NCBI RefSeq assembly: GCF_003075525.1
Contig: NZ_QDDR01000005.1
Location: 62,001-126,000, forward strand
DNA length: 64,000 nt
Source of the DNA: Pararhodobacter aggregans
GTDB taxonomy: Bacteria > Pseudomonadota > Alphaproteobacteria > Rhodobacterales > Rhodobacteraceae
Direction: 5' to 3'
The notes under the pieces were generated by a model, which searched no databases, had not been told where the DNA came from, and was given only the letters and a program-made list of their open reading frames with translations. Of the stretch, positions 17,229 to 25,915 are shown one piece after another. Both the position numbers and the translations under genes were made by a program. Numbering within the stretch: the first letter of the stretch is position 1; each line of letters begins with the position of its first letter.

Positions 17229-18169
17229 GGCGCCACGGTTCCACCTTTCGCGCCACGACGCAACTGGTGCTCGCGCAGCGCGATGAAGATCACCGCCGAG
17301 ACAACCATCACCCCGCCCGCCACGACCCACAGGTCCACCGGCTCGGCAAAGAACACCGCGCCAAGCGTCACCGACCAGACCAGTTGCAGCGCGGTGACCG
17401 GCTGCGTCACGGTGATCGGCGCGGCGACGAAGGCATAGGTCATCATGTAATGCGCGGCGGTGGCGGCGGTGGCGATCAGGAACAGCACCCACAGCTGCCA
17501 CAGCGTGACCGGCTCCCAGACGGCGAGGGCGAAGGGGGCGAGGCCGACCGTCACGGTCAGCGACATCATGCCGACGATGACGCTGGCCGGGACGCGGCCG
17601 CTGAGCTGCTTGGCCATCAGATACGAAATCGCGAACAGGACCGAGGTGCCCAGCATGGCGACGTGGCCGGTGTTCAGCTCGCGCAGGCCGGGCCGCAGGA
17701 TCACCAGCGCGCCGAGGATCGCCACGACGATGGCGACGATCCGGCGCAGGCGCAGCCGCTCGCCCAGAAACAGTGCGGCCCCGATCGAGATCCAGATCGG
17801 GTTGAGGTAGCTCATGGCCGAAACCTCGGCCAAGGGGATGCGGGTCATGGCGTAGAACCACAGCATCACCGCCAGCGTATGCGCCACGCCCCGCCAGCCG
17901 AAGGCCCGCCAGGTCGCCGGTTCCAGCCGGGTGCGCCTGAGCACGCCCAGCACCGGCAGCACGAAGACCAGCCCCAGCGCGTAGCGCAGGAAGGCCGATT
18001 GCGCGGCGGGGATCGAGGGGCCGAGGTATTTCACCCCGGCGGTCATGGCGACGAAGCACAGGCCCGATCCCAGCATCCACAGGATGCCCGCCAGCGGCCT
18101 GTGGTCCTGGGCCTCCGGTGTGGCGGGGGGCGGGGTCGGGACAGTCGGCTCGGTATTTAACGCGTTCAT
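17225..18169 (-). CDS. EamA/DMT family transporter
   Basis: About 314 residues with ten predicted helices in two EamA repeats, the first starting ILWMLGSGLCFVAMTAGVKYLG and the second after about residue 160 (MLGTSVLFAISYLMAKQLSG). A metabolite exporter by family. Three in-frame ATGs are possible (18211, 18181, 18169). The shortest is chosen because residues before it lack family similarity, but no strong ribosome site separates them. Operon with the CAP-domain gene. Confidence 0.87.
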   Translation of the reverse strand: MNALNTEPTVPTPPPATPEAQDHRPLAGILWMLGSGLCFVAMTAGVKYLGPSIPAAQSAFLRYALGLVFVLPVLGVLRRTRLEPATWRAFGWRGVAHTLAVMLWFYAMTRIPLAEVSAMSYLNPIWISIGAALFLGERLRLRRIVAIVVAILGALVILRPGLRELNTGHVAMLGTSVLFAISYLMAKQLSGRVPASVIVGMMSLTVTVGLAPFALAVWEPVTLWQLWVLFLIATAATAAHYMMTYAFVAAPITVTQPVTALQLVWSVTLGAVFFAEPVDLWVVAGGVMVVSAVIFIALREHQLRRGAKGGTVAP

Positions 18170-18227
18170 GATCTCTGGCATGCCGTGCCCCGGGCGCGAG
18201 CGCAAGGGCAATTCCCCGCCGCTCCGG

Positions 18228-20006
18228 TCACAAGGGCCAGATCAGCGGGATCAGCAGGGTCGAGGTCAGCGCCGCCAGCGCGTTCAGCGGCAGGCCCACG
18301 CGCAGGAAGTCGGTGAAGCGATAGCCGCCCGGCCCGTAGACCAGCGTGTTGGTCTGGTAGCCGATCGGCGTCGCGAACGAGGCCGAGGCCGCGAACATCA
18401 CCGCCACGACCAGCGGCCGGGGATCCACGCCCAGCGTCTGGCCAAGGCCGATGGCGACGGGCGTCACGATCACCGCCACGGCGTTGTTCGAGACGACCTC
18501 GGTCAGGGTCATCGACACCAGATAGACCGCGGCGATCAGCGCCCAGCCGGGCAGGTCGCGCAGATAGGGCTCGACCAGATCGACCAGCAATTGCGCCGCG
18601 CCCGAGGCCTCGAGGCCCGCGCCCACGATCAGCATGCCGAAGATCATGGCCAGCAACTGGCCCTCGATGAAGCCGAAGGCCTCTTCGCTGTCGATGCAGC
18701 GGGTCAGCAGGATGATGACCACGCCGATCAGCGCCAGCACCTGGATCGAGGCGACATTCAGCGCCGACAGGCCGACCACCGCCGCCAGCACGCCGATGAC
18801 GATGGGCGCGTGGCCCCGGCGGAAGGCGCGTTCCGAGGGCTGGCTGATCTGGATCAGGTCCATGTCGCTGGCCAGCCGCCGGATGTCCTCCAGCGCGCCC
18901 TCGATCAACAGCGTGTCGCCGACCTGCACCACCAGATCGTCCAGCTGGCGGCCGATGTTCTGGTTCCGGCGATGGACCGCCAGCGGGTAGACCCCATAGC
19001 GGCGGCGCAGGCGCATCTGGCCCAGCGAGCGGCCGACCATGCGGCAGCCCGGGGTGATCAGCACCTCGACGGTCGAGGTTCGCACCGAGCTCAGCTGGTC
19101 GACCAGCCGCACCTCGGGATTGGCCTGCAGGCCCAGAACCTCGGACATCTGGGTGCGCAGCACCACGCGGTCGCCCTGTTCCAGCACCACATCCCCCATC
19201 GCCCGGCGCAGCGAGGCATCGCCGCGGAGCACGTCGATCACCCGGGCGCCGCCGCGGCGGAAAAGGTCGACCTCCTCGAGCCGCTTGCCGATCAGCGAGG
19301 ACCCCTCGGGCAGCGCCACTTCGGTGAAGAATTTCATCGGCGCCCGGTCGCCCATCAGCGCGGTCATCGATTCGCGCACCGGCAGCAGCCAGCGCCCGGC
19401 GAAGGCCAGATAGGTGACGCCGACCAGCGCCAGGGGCAGGCCTAGCAGCGTGATCTCGAAAACGCCGAAAGGGGCGAGGCCGGCCGCCTGGGCCACGCCG
19501 TCGACCAGCAGGTTGGTCGAGGTGCCGACCAGGGTGATCGTGCCGCCGAGGATCGAGAAATAGCTGAGCGGGATCAGCAGTTTCGATGGCGCAAGCTGCA
19601 TCGCCCGGGCCAGCTGCACGAAGATCGGCATCATCACCACGACGATGGGCGTGTTGTTGACGAAGGCCGACATGGCCAGCACCGTCATGGTGACGACGAT
19701 CAACGTGGTCCGCGGCCGTTCCGTCACCTGCGAGATCGCGCGCTGCGACAGGAAATCGAGCGCCCCGGTGCGCACCAGCCCGCCGACGATCAGGAACAGC
19801 GCGGCGATGGTCCAGGGGGCGGGGTTGGCAAAGACGGCGAGGGCCTGGCCCTCGGGCACGATGCCGAGGACCAGCATCAGCGCCGCCCCGGTCAGCGCCA
19901 CCACCTCGACCGGGTATTTCTCGGAGATGAAGGTCGCCAGCATGCCGGCGACGATCACCAGCGCGGCAACGGGCAGGTACTCGGGCGGCAGCTCAAGTCC
20001 GAACAT
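18228..20006 (-). CDS. SLC13 family permease with two RCK_C (TrkA-C) domains
   Basis: 592-residue inner-membrane carrier of the DASS/ArsB-like class. Helical half domains flank a central soluble region (about 200-370) with two TrkA-C-like modules, including EEVDLFRRGGARVIDVLRGD and LRRRYGVYPLAVHRRNQNIG. Signature segments are FVNNTPIVVVMMPIFVQLA and the C-terminal ASFATPIGYQTNTLVYGPGGY. Start at 20006 has CAGGAGA a few bases upstream. Relatives carry sulfate or other anions. Substrate is not predictable here. Confidence 0.92.
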   Translation of the reverse strand: MFGLELPPEYLPVAALVIVAGMLATFISEKYPVEVVALTGAALMLVLGIVPEGQALAVFANPAPWTIAALFLIVGGLVRTGALDFLSQRAISQVTERPRTTLIVVTMTVLAMSAFVNNTPIVVVMMPIFVQLARAMQLAPSKLLIPLSYFSILGGTITLVGTSTNLLVDGVAQAAGLAPFGVFEITLLGLPLALVGVTYLAFAGRWLLPVRESMTALMGDRAPMKFFTEVALPEGSSLIGKRLEEVDLFRRGGARVIDVLRGDASLRRAMGDVVLEQGDRVVLRTQMSEVLGLQANPEVRLVDQLSSVRTSTVEVLITPGCRMVGRSLGQMRLRRRYGVYPLAVHRRNQNIGRQLDDLVVQVGDTLLIEGALEDIRRLASDMDLIQISQPSERAFRRGHAPIVIGVLAAVVGLSALNVASIQVLALIGVVIILLTRCIDSEEAFGFIEGQLLAMIFGMLIVGAGLEASGAAQLLVDLVEPYLRDLPGWALIAAVYLVSMTLTEVVSNNAVAVIVTPVAIGLGQTLGVDPRPLVVAVMFAASASFATPIGYQTNTLVYGPGGYRFTDFLRVGLPLNALAALTSTLLIPLIWPL

Positions 20007-20150
20007 CGGTATTGTCTCCTGTCCGGGGGGGCGGGGCCCGCCACGGATCTCCGGCATAGGCGGCCATCGCGGGGCGCCCGGCAAGCCCGAAAACGCAGCC
20101 CCGGTCGCCGGGGCGGGCCGCTGTCTGCAAAGCGGCAACACCGGCGGGGC

Positions 20151-20184
20151 GGCGCGCCGCCCGCGCGCAGAGGGCGGGCGCGCC
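20151..20184 (-). terminator. GC-rich hairpin after YmdB-type gene
   Basis: ggcgcgccgccc (20151-20162) and gggcgggcgcgcc (20172-20184) pair over about 12 bp with one bulge. The hairpin lies about 20 bases downstream of the phosphoesterase stop on the minus strand. No T-tract, so it is a weak terminator or a transcript-stabilising element. Confidence 0.45.
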
Positions 20185-20204
20185 TCCCGCGGGCAGGGGT
20201 CGTG

Positions 20205-21062
20205 TCACGGTGCGGCTTTCTCGGGCGCGGCAACCGAGGGCGTGACGGGGGCGGGGCCGCTGGGTTGCAGCCGCCCGCCTTGGCGGACCATGGCCACCGA
20301 CAGCGCCTTGCCGGTGCGGTCGTCGGTCTCGACAAAGATGCCCGAGACGGTGGCCTGCCCCAGCGCCGGCTCGAACCGGGCGCGCGGCATGCCGGTGATG
20401 AAGCGCCGCAGCGGCTCTTCCTTCTGCATGCCGATGACGCTGTCGTAATCGCCGCACATGCCCGCATCCGTCAGATAGGCGGTGCCGCCGTTCAGGATCT
20501 GCGCATCGCCGGTCGGCACATGGGTATGCGTGCCGACGACCAGCGAGGCCCGGCCGTCGCACCAATGGCCCATGGCCATCTTCTCGGAAGTGGCCTCGGC
20601 ATGGACATCGACGATGGTCGCCTGCACCCGCCCGCCCAGCGGATGGGCGCGCAGCACCGGCTCGATGGCGCTGAACGGGTCGTCGAAGGGGCGTTTCATG
20701 AAGACCTGCCCCATGACCTGCGCCACCAGCACTTGCCGACCGTCGGGCGCGTTGAAGACCCTTGCGCCGACCCCGGGTGCCACCTTGGAGAAGTTGATCG
20801 CCCGGATCAGCCGCGGCTCGCCGTCGATATGGCCGGTCATCGCCTTCTGGTCAAAGGCATGGTCGCCCAGCGTCACCACATCGGCGCCCGCAGCGAACAG
20901 CCCCGCGGCATGATCGGGCGACAGCCCCATGCCCGAGGTCGCGTTCTCGCCGTTGACCACCACGAAATCCAAGGCCCAGTCCCGACGCATCCCCGGCAGC
21001 CGCTCGGCTACCGCGGTGCGACCGGCCCGGCCCATCACATCGCCAAGAAACAGAATCCGCAT
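20205..21062 (-). CDS. TIGR00282 family metallophosphoesterase (YmdB-like)
   Basis: 285-residue cytosolic phosphodiesterase of the YmdB group, members of which hydrolyse 2',3'-cyclic nucleotides in Bacillus and affect RNA turnover. Metal ligands are visible in FLGDVMGRAGR (N-terminal Asp), NGENATSGMG, TLGDHAFDQ, DVHAEATSEKMAMG and GTHTHVPTGDAQIL. Length and motifs are intact. Stands alone between the carrier gene and the two-component system. Confidence 0.93.
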   Translation of the reverse strand: MRILFLGDVMGRAGRTAVAERLPGMRRDWALDFVVVNGENATSGMGLSPDHAAGLFAAGADVVTLGDHAFDQKAMTGHIDGEPRLIRAINFSKVAPGVGARVFNAPDGRQVLVAQVMGQVFMKRPFDDPFSAIEPVLRAHPLGGRVQATIVDVHAEATSEKMAMGHWCDGRASLVVGTHTHVPTGDAQILNGGTAYLTDAGMCGDYDSVIGMQKEEPLRRFITGMPRARFEPALGQATVSGIFVETDDRTGKALSVAMVRQGGRLQPSGPAPVTPSVAAPEKAAP

Positions 21063-21166
21063 TCCCGTTTCCTACGCCCCAAGTCGGCGTGAGGAAAGCG
21101 AAATCCTGTGAGGCCCCTGCTGGGCGGCGCCTGTATCACGCGGACAGGGGGGCAGGGGCGGCGGGG

Positions 21167-21820
21167 TCAGAAGCCGTCTTCGTCCCGCACCAGCCCGCTG
21201 CGCACCGCCAGCGCCACGGCCTCGGCCCGGTTCGAGACATCGAGCTTCTTCAGGATCGCGCTGACATGGTAGCGCGCGGTTGGCCGGGTGATGCTGAGCA
21301 GCGCGGCGATCTCGGGGTTGGTCAGGCCCTTGACCATCAGCGCCAGAACCTTGAGCTGCTGCGCCCCCAGCACCTGCGCCAGATCGCCGGTATCCGCCCC
21401 GCGCGCCGCGGCCTCGCTGCCTGCGGGGCGGGCCAGGCCTTCGCCCCGGGCGACGCGGCGCAGCGCCTCTTTCAGCGCCAGTTCCGAAACTTCCTTGGGC
21501 AGATAGCCGCGGACCCCGGCACCCATCATGGCGTCGATCAGATCGTCGGTGGTGAAGGAGCTCAGCGCCACGATCCGCGCGTCGGGATCCTCGGCCAGCA
21601 GGGCGCGGGCGGTGTCGATCCCGCTCATGCCCGGCATCCGCACATCCAGCAGCACCACATCCGGCCGGCTGGCCCGATAGGCGGCGACCGCGGCCTGTCC
21701 CTCGCCCAGTTCGGCCACGATCTCGAAACCCGGGTCATCGGCCAGCACGTGTTCGATGCCGCGGCGCACGACCAGATGGTCGTCAACCAGCATCACCCGA
21801 ATCGCCGTCGCCGTTGTCAT
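21167..21820 (-). CDS. NarL/FixJ family response regulator
   Basis: 217 residues. The receiver domain (about 1-125) has the acidic pair in VMLVDDH, phosphorylation Asp in DVVLLDVRMPG, and the conserved Lys in GYLPKEV. The C-terminal LuxR HTH (about 150-212) reads LKVLALMVKGLTNPEIAALL. Its ATG at 21820 lies 38 bases inside the kinase gene, so the pair is translationally coupled. Target genes are unknown. The divergent DM9 gene is the obvious candidate. Confidence 0.94.
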   Translation of the reverse strand: MTTATAIRVMLVDDHLVVRRGIEHVLADDPGFEIVAELGEGQAAVAAYRASRPDVVLLDVRMPGMSGIDTARALLAEDPDARIVALSSFTTDDLIDAMMGAGVRGYLPKEVSELALKEALRRVARGEGLARPAGSEAAARGADTGDLAQVLGAQQLKVLALMVKGLTNPEIAALLSITRPTARYHVSAILKKLDVSNRAEAVALAVRSGLVRDEDGF

Positions 21821-24224
21821 CCGAAAACCAGATCGCCGTGATCCTGCACCCTCTGCCGGGTGCCGTCTCGACCTCCAGCATTCCGCCCAGTTTGTCCAGC
21901 CTTTCACGCATGATCGCGAGGCCGAAATGACCCGGCGGCACCGCATCGGGGTCGAAACCGGCCCCGGCGTCGGTGACGGTCAGCATCGCCTGCCCGTCGA
22001 CGGCGTCGAAACTGGCCTCGGCGCGGTCGGTGCCAGCGTGGCGGGCGGCATTGGTCAGGGCGGCATGGGCCACTCGGAAGAAGGCGTATTGCACCTCGCC
22101 CGGCAATTGCGCGTCGCTGTCGACGCTGACCGTGACCTCCAGCCCGTAGCTGCGCGCCATCTCCTCGGCCACGCCGCGCAGGAGCGTGCCGAAGGGCTGG
22201 CTCAGCATCTCCTGCGAGCGCAGATGCATCAGCAGGTTGCGCGTCTCGGCCAGCGCGGCGCGGTTCAGCGCGGCCACCTGGCGACCGGCCTCCGCGGCCT
22301 TGGCGGGATCGTTCTGCTGCAGCCGCGGCAGGCTGTCGGCGATCAGCGAGGCGGCGAAGAGGCTCTGGCTCACCGCGTCGTGCAATTCGCGCCCGAGGTC
22401 GGCACGTTCCTCGAGCCGGGCGTTGCGCGCCGACAATTCGACCGCCTCGGCCGAGCGCCGCTCGACTTCGGCTTCCAGCGATTGCAACAGGCGCTCGCGC
22501 TCGGCCGCGACCTCGTTGAAGGCCCGCGCCAGCGCGCCGATCTCGTCCTGGGCATAGACCGGGATCGGCGTGCCCAGATGCCCCTTGCGGAACCGTTCGA
22601 CCCCCATGGCCAGCGCCGCCAGCGGGCGCTGGACGCTCAGCTGCACCAGAAGCGAGAACAGCACCAGAAGCCCCGGCACCGCCAGCAGCAGGAAGGCGGC
22701 CATCGGCCCGAACGCCGCGTTCATCGCCTTGTAGAAGGCGGGCCGCCGGTCATCGACCGCGCCGGTGCCCGGCGGCAGGTGGCGGCCGGCCAGCGCGCCC
22801 TCCAGGACCGTGCCATGGCGCGAGCCCGGGGTCAGCCCGACCAGCATCGCCACATCGTCGGGGCGATAGAGATTGGCCCTTGGATGCAGCGGGATCTCGA
22901 AGAAGGCGATGTCGAGCGTGCCGTCGGGATAGAGCGTCAGCTGCGCGTCGTAGCGCTGGTCGGGGGCGCCCTCGATGGTCATGTGCGCCCAGCTTATCAC
23001 CACGCGGCCGGGCAGGGCGTCGACGAAGACGCCGCTGTCGGCCGAGGGGGCCCGGGGCGGGGTAAGGCGCGCGGCCAGCACGAAGATCGCGGCTTCGGGG
23101 CCATAGCGGTACTGGATATCCTCGAGCCGGGGAAAGGCGCCCAGCCCGACCAGCCCGGTATCGCGGACATAGAGGCTGCGGTGGCGCTGGCCGAGGAAGG
23201 GCAGCTCGAAGGGCAGGGCGACGGGCTCGGTCTCGGGGCCCGGGCGGTGCAGCAGGGGAACCACGCGCTGCGCCTCGATCGTGGTGATGTCATAGCCGCC
23301 GTCCGCGGCGGGGGCCAGGCGATAGGCCTGCCCGGCGTAGGGGGCGCCGCGGTCGCGGAACCCGTCGAGGATGGCGGGCGCCACCAGCCAGGACAGGGCC
23401 GAGACGATCATCAGAAAGGCGACAAGGACCATCGCCGCGATCTTGGTCGTGGTGCCGGAGCGTTCGGGCAGATAGCTCAGGAAGGTCCAGACGAAGCCCG
23501 AGAAGACCAGCAGCACCAGCCAGCTGAGGATGGTTTCGGCGACGCTCCAGCCGAGGATGCCGGTGCTGCGGGCCAAAAGCACCAGCGCGAGCGCCACCGG
23601 CATCAGCGAGAAATAGAAGATGCCGCGCGCGGCCGAGGCCCCGGGGCAATCGGTCAGCGGGCGGAACGGGTTCAGCAGAACCGGCCCGACGCGCCGCCAG
23701 CCGTCGGGGCCGAGCGCGCGCCGCAGGTTCACAAGGCAGAAGGCGGGCGCGACGACGAAGCCGGTGACGAAGGCGGTCCGCAGCCAGGCGTCACGGAAAT
23801 AGACCGTGCCCTGCGACAGATAGATGGTGCGCGCCACGGCGATGGCGACCTCGCCCGCGACAAAGAGCGCCAGCGCCAGCGCCAGGACCTTGCGGCCGCG
23901 GCGCGACAGGATGCCCTCGCCGAAGAGCCGCTCGGCAAAGAGGATCGAGGCAGCCATGGCAGCGCTGCCCGAGGGGGCGGCCCAGGGCAGGATCCAGGCG
24001 GCGACATCGCGGTCCAGCACATGGCTGAGCGTCACCAGCACCGCGCAGAGGGCGGCCATGGCGAAGATCCAGAGCGGCGGCATCAGCCCGTCGGTCGGGG
24101 TTCCCTGCCGCCGGGCGACGATCACCCGGACCCCGAAATAGGCGGCGATCACCGTCCCCAGCAGCGAAAAGAGCAGGGCGTTGATCGCCAGGGGACCCCA
24201 GTACAGGCTCGGCATCGCTCTCAC
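21783..24224 (-). CDS. Membrane sensor histidine kinase (HisKA_3) with nidogen-like extracytoplasmic domain
   Basis: 813 residues. Roughly eight hydrophobic segments occupy residues 10-285. A soluble, presumably periplasmic region covers about 286-505, then one more helix (about 507-529), a HAMP-type linker, a coiled coil, the dimerisation/phosphoacceptor helix with His about 615 (GRELHDAVSQ) and a NarX/DegS-type ATPase (LTNAARHAG N-box, DAGAGFDP G-box). The periplasmic part holds ALPFELPFLGQRHRSLYVRD and, after about 400, VFVDALPGRVVISWAHM and QLTLYPDGTLDIAFFEI. This resembles the PF-x-FPFFG...NG and WxxV...Q..L..DG..F pattern of NIDO-like surface domains. That reading is by eye. Confidence 0.88.
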   Translation of the reverse strand: MRAMPSLYWGPLAINALLFSLLGTVIAAYFGVRVIVARRQGTPTDGLMPPLWIFAMAALCAVLVTLSHVLDRDVAAWILPWAAPSGSAAMAASILFAERLFGEGILSRRGRKVLALALALFVAGEVAIAVARTIYLSQGTVYFRDAWLRTAFVTGFVVAPAFCLVNLRRALGPDGWRRVGPVLLNPFRPLTDCPGASAARGIFYFSLMPVALALVLLARSTGILGWSVAETILSWLVLLVFSGFVWTFLSYLPERSGTTTKIAAMVLVAFLMIVSALSWLVAPAILDGFRDRGAPYAGQAYRLAPAADGGYDITTIEAQRVVPLLHRPGPETEPVALPFELPFLGQRHRSLYVRDTGLVGLGAFPRLEDIQYRYGPEAAIFVLAARLTPPRAPSADSGVFVDALPGRVVISWAHMTIEGAPDQRYDAQLTLYPDGTLDIAFFEIPLHPRANLYRPDDVAMLVGLTPGSRHGTVLEGALAGRHLPPGTGAVDDRRPAFYKAMNAAFGPMAAFLLLAVPGLLVLFSLLVQLSVQRPLAALAMGVERFRKGHLGTPIPVYAQDEIGALARAFNEVAAERERLLQSLEAEVERRSAEAVELSARNARLEERADLGRELHDAVSQSLFAASLIADSLPRLQQNDPAKAAEAGRQVAALNRAALAETRNLLMHLRSQEMLSQPFGTLLRGVAEEMARSYGLEVTVSVDSDAQLPGEVQYAFFRVAHAALTNAARHAGTDRAEASFDAVDGQAMLTVTDAGAGFDPDAVPPGHFGLAIMRERLDKLGGMLEVETAPGRGCRITAIWFSDDNGDGDSGDAG

Positions 24225-24342
24225 CCCACGAGAGAACCGCCGGGGGCGGTATCGGCGGCACGGAAAAGGGGCGAGGCCCCGCCCGCGGGCGGGTCTGCGG
24301 ACCCCTCGATCCCTGTCCTAGCGCATTCGGCGGGCCGGGAAC

Positions 24343-24395
24343 ACTGGACAGCTGACCAGCCGCGCAGGCCGGGCGGGACTGTACACCTGTCCAGT
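24343..24395. promoter_or_regulatory. Inverted repeat pair in kinase/DM9 divergent region
   Basis: actggacag (24343-24351) and ctgtccagt (24387-24395) are exact inverted copies with centres 44 bases apart, about four helical turns. They lie between the divergent histidine kinase and DM9-protein starts. Plausible paired operator half-sites for the NarL-type regulator. Alternatively a cruciform. Confidence 0.4.
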
Positions 24396-24455
24396 TCCTC
24401 AAGCCGGTCGAATCTGCCATCTTGAATGCAGGTTCACGTCCGATGGTGTGTCTCG

Positions 24456-24950
24456 ATGCAGACCGTTCTTTCCGGTGTGGTTGCCGCGGCCGTTCTGGTC
24501 CTGGCGCAGCCGGTGCAGGCGCAGACCGATATCGCCTGGCGTCATGCCGCGGGCGGGTCGGTCCCGCGGGGGGCGATGGTGGCAGGCGCCGAAAGCAACG
24601 GGGCCGCGCTTTATGTATGCGTTGCGGCTTATGCGGGCGGGTATCATCCGGGCAAGGTGCGCCCCGGGTTTAACGGGTGCAACATTGGCTACGGCGGCCG
24701 CGAGATTGCCGTAGCCGAGTATGATGTCGCCATGGGGCAGGCCAACTGGGTTCGGGCGCGGGGCGGGATGGTTCCCGTCAACGCCCTGAGCGCCGCGGCC
24801 GAAGCCTCGGGCGAGGCGCTGTATTTCTGTCGGGCCTGGTATGCGGGCGGAACCCATCCGGGCAAGGTGCGCCCGGGGTTCAGGGGCTGCAACATCGGCT
24901 ACGGCGGTAACGAAGTGACCGTTAACGAGTATGAAGTCATGGTATGGTGA
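24456..24950 (+). CDS. Secreted protein with two DM9 (DUF3421) repeats
   Basis: 164 residues. Signal peptide (MQTVLSGVVAAAVLVLAQPV, cleaved after QAQ) and then two tandem copies of a 65-residue unit. Both copies share HPGKVRPGF, GCNIGYGG and E...V.EY, the hallmarks of DM9 repeats known mainly from insects and molluscs, where some members bind mannose. An ATG 30 bases upstream (24426) is in frame, but 24456 gives a clean signal peptide. Neither has a clear ribosome site. Divergent from the kinase/regulator pair. Function unknown, with carbohydrate binding possible. Confidence 0.85.
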   Translation: MQTVLSGVVAAAVLVLAQPVQAQTDIAWRHAAGGSVPRGAMVAGAESNGAALYVCVAAYAGGYHPGKVRPGFNGCNIGYGGREIAVAEYDVAMGQANWVRARGGMVPVNALSAAAEASGEALYFCRAWYAGGTHPGKVRPGFRGCNIGYGGNEVTVNEYEVMVW

Positions 24951-25111
24951 CTTCCCGGCCGGACCGGATACCGCTCTGTCCCGAGCGGCCCAGTCTGGCC
25001 GGGAAAGTTCTTATCGATCGCTGCGCGGGCAGGGGGCCAGATCCCCCTCCCGCGCGTTTTACCGACCGGACCGGACGGCGTCAGGGCCCGGCCGCGCCGG
25101 TCCCCGCCGCG

Positions 25112-25915
25112 TCATTCCTGACGGAAGGCGGCGCAGGGATCGGGACGCTCGGCCGGCGCCGTGACCAGCCAGAGATCCCAGGGCGCCTCGGGGCCCGGGT
25201 CTGCCTCGGTCTGGCCCAGCGCCAGCACCGTGACGTCGGGCGCGGCCTCGGTCATCAGGTCCGGCATCCCCTGATCGCGCCTCGCATGACCCGCCCCGGC
25301 GATCACCGCCACCGGGCCGCCGGTTTCCTCCAGCGCCTGCAGGGCCGCCCGCGCCAGCGCCGCATCGCGCAGGCGCTGGGCCTCGACCATGCCGCCCATC
25401 ATCGCCATCGGCATCGCTTCGCAATGGGCCTCGAACTGCTCGGCCTCGCGCGCTGCCTGATCGCCGGCCTCCAGGGCCCGGTCGAGGCCGAACCGCGCGG
25501 CATCCGCGCCGAAGACCGCCGCCGCGCCCTCGGCAAAGGCGCGCTGCGCCTCCGGGCGGGGGACGGCGGCGCCATAGTGGCGGGCAGGACCGGCGGCCTG
25601 AACGATGGGGAAATACAGGGCGAAATCGGGCCAGCCGGTGCCCGCCCAGCCCAGCGCGGCCTCGACCAGCGCCGGGTCCGCCCGATCCTCGGGCATCCGC
25701 GCCGCCTGATCGGGCGTCAGCATCTCCCAGACCACCGCCGCGGGACGCATCGCCCCGACCGCCCGGGCCTGGTTCAGATGGTGCAGCGGATTGTCATGGA
25801 CCTCGCCCAGCACCACCACCTGAGCGGCGGGCAGTCGGTCGAGGTCGGTTTCGGAAATCGGCTCTGCCCCGGCGGGCATGGCGGCGAGGAACGTCAACAG
25901 GATCGCGCTTCTCAT
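25112..25915 (-). CDS. ChaN family (haem-binding, TIKI/TraB-like fold) protein
   Basis: 267 residues with a signal peptide (MRSAILLTFLAAMPAGA). ChaN-type motifs are VVVLGEVHDNPLHH near residue 33-46, VVWEMLT, and VAVIAGAGHARRDQGMP near the C-terminus, with the histidines that ChaN relatives use for haem or metal. Campylobacter ChaN is an iron-regulated lipoprotein. No lipobox cysteine is obvious here, so it may be periplasmic. Its ATG overlaps the rpoH stop (ATGA), implying co-expression with the sigma factor. Confidence 0.85.
   Translation of the reverse strand: MRSAILLTFLAAMPAGAEPISETDLDRLPAAQVVVLGEVHDNPLHHLNQARAVGAMRPAAVVWEMLTPDQAARMPEDRADPALVEAALGWAGTGWPDFALYFPIVQAAGPARHYGAAVPRPEAQRAFAEGAAAVFGADAARFGLDRALEAGDQAAREAEQFEAHCEAMPMAMMGGMVEAQRLRDAALARAALQALEETGGPVAVIAGAGHARRDQGMPDLMTEAAPDVTVLALGQTEADPGPEAPWDLWLVTAPAERPDPCAAFRQE

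Noticed and set aside
21756-24425. 889-residue plus-strand open frame over the histidine kinase
   Set aside because: Shadow of the kinase gene on the opposite strand. Composition is typical of antisense third-position GC bias and no motif is present.
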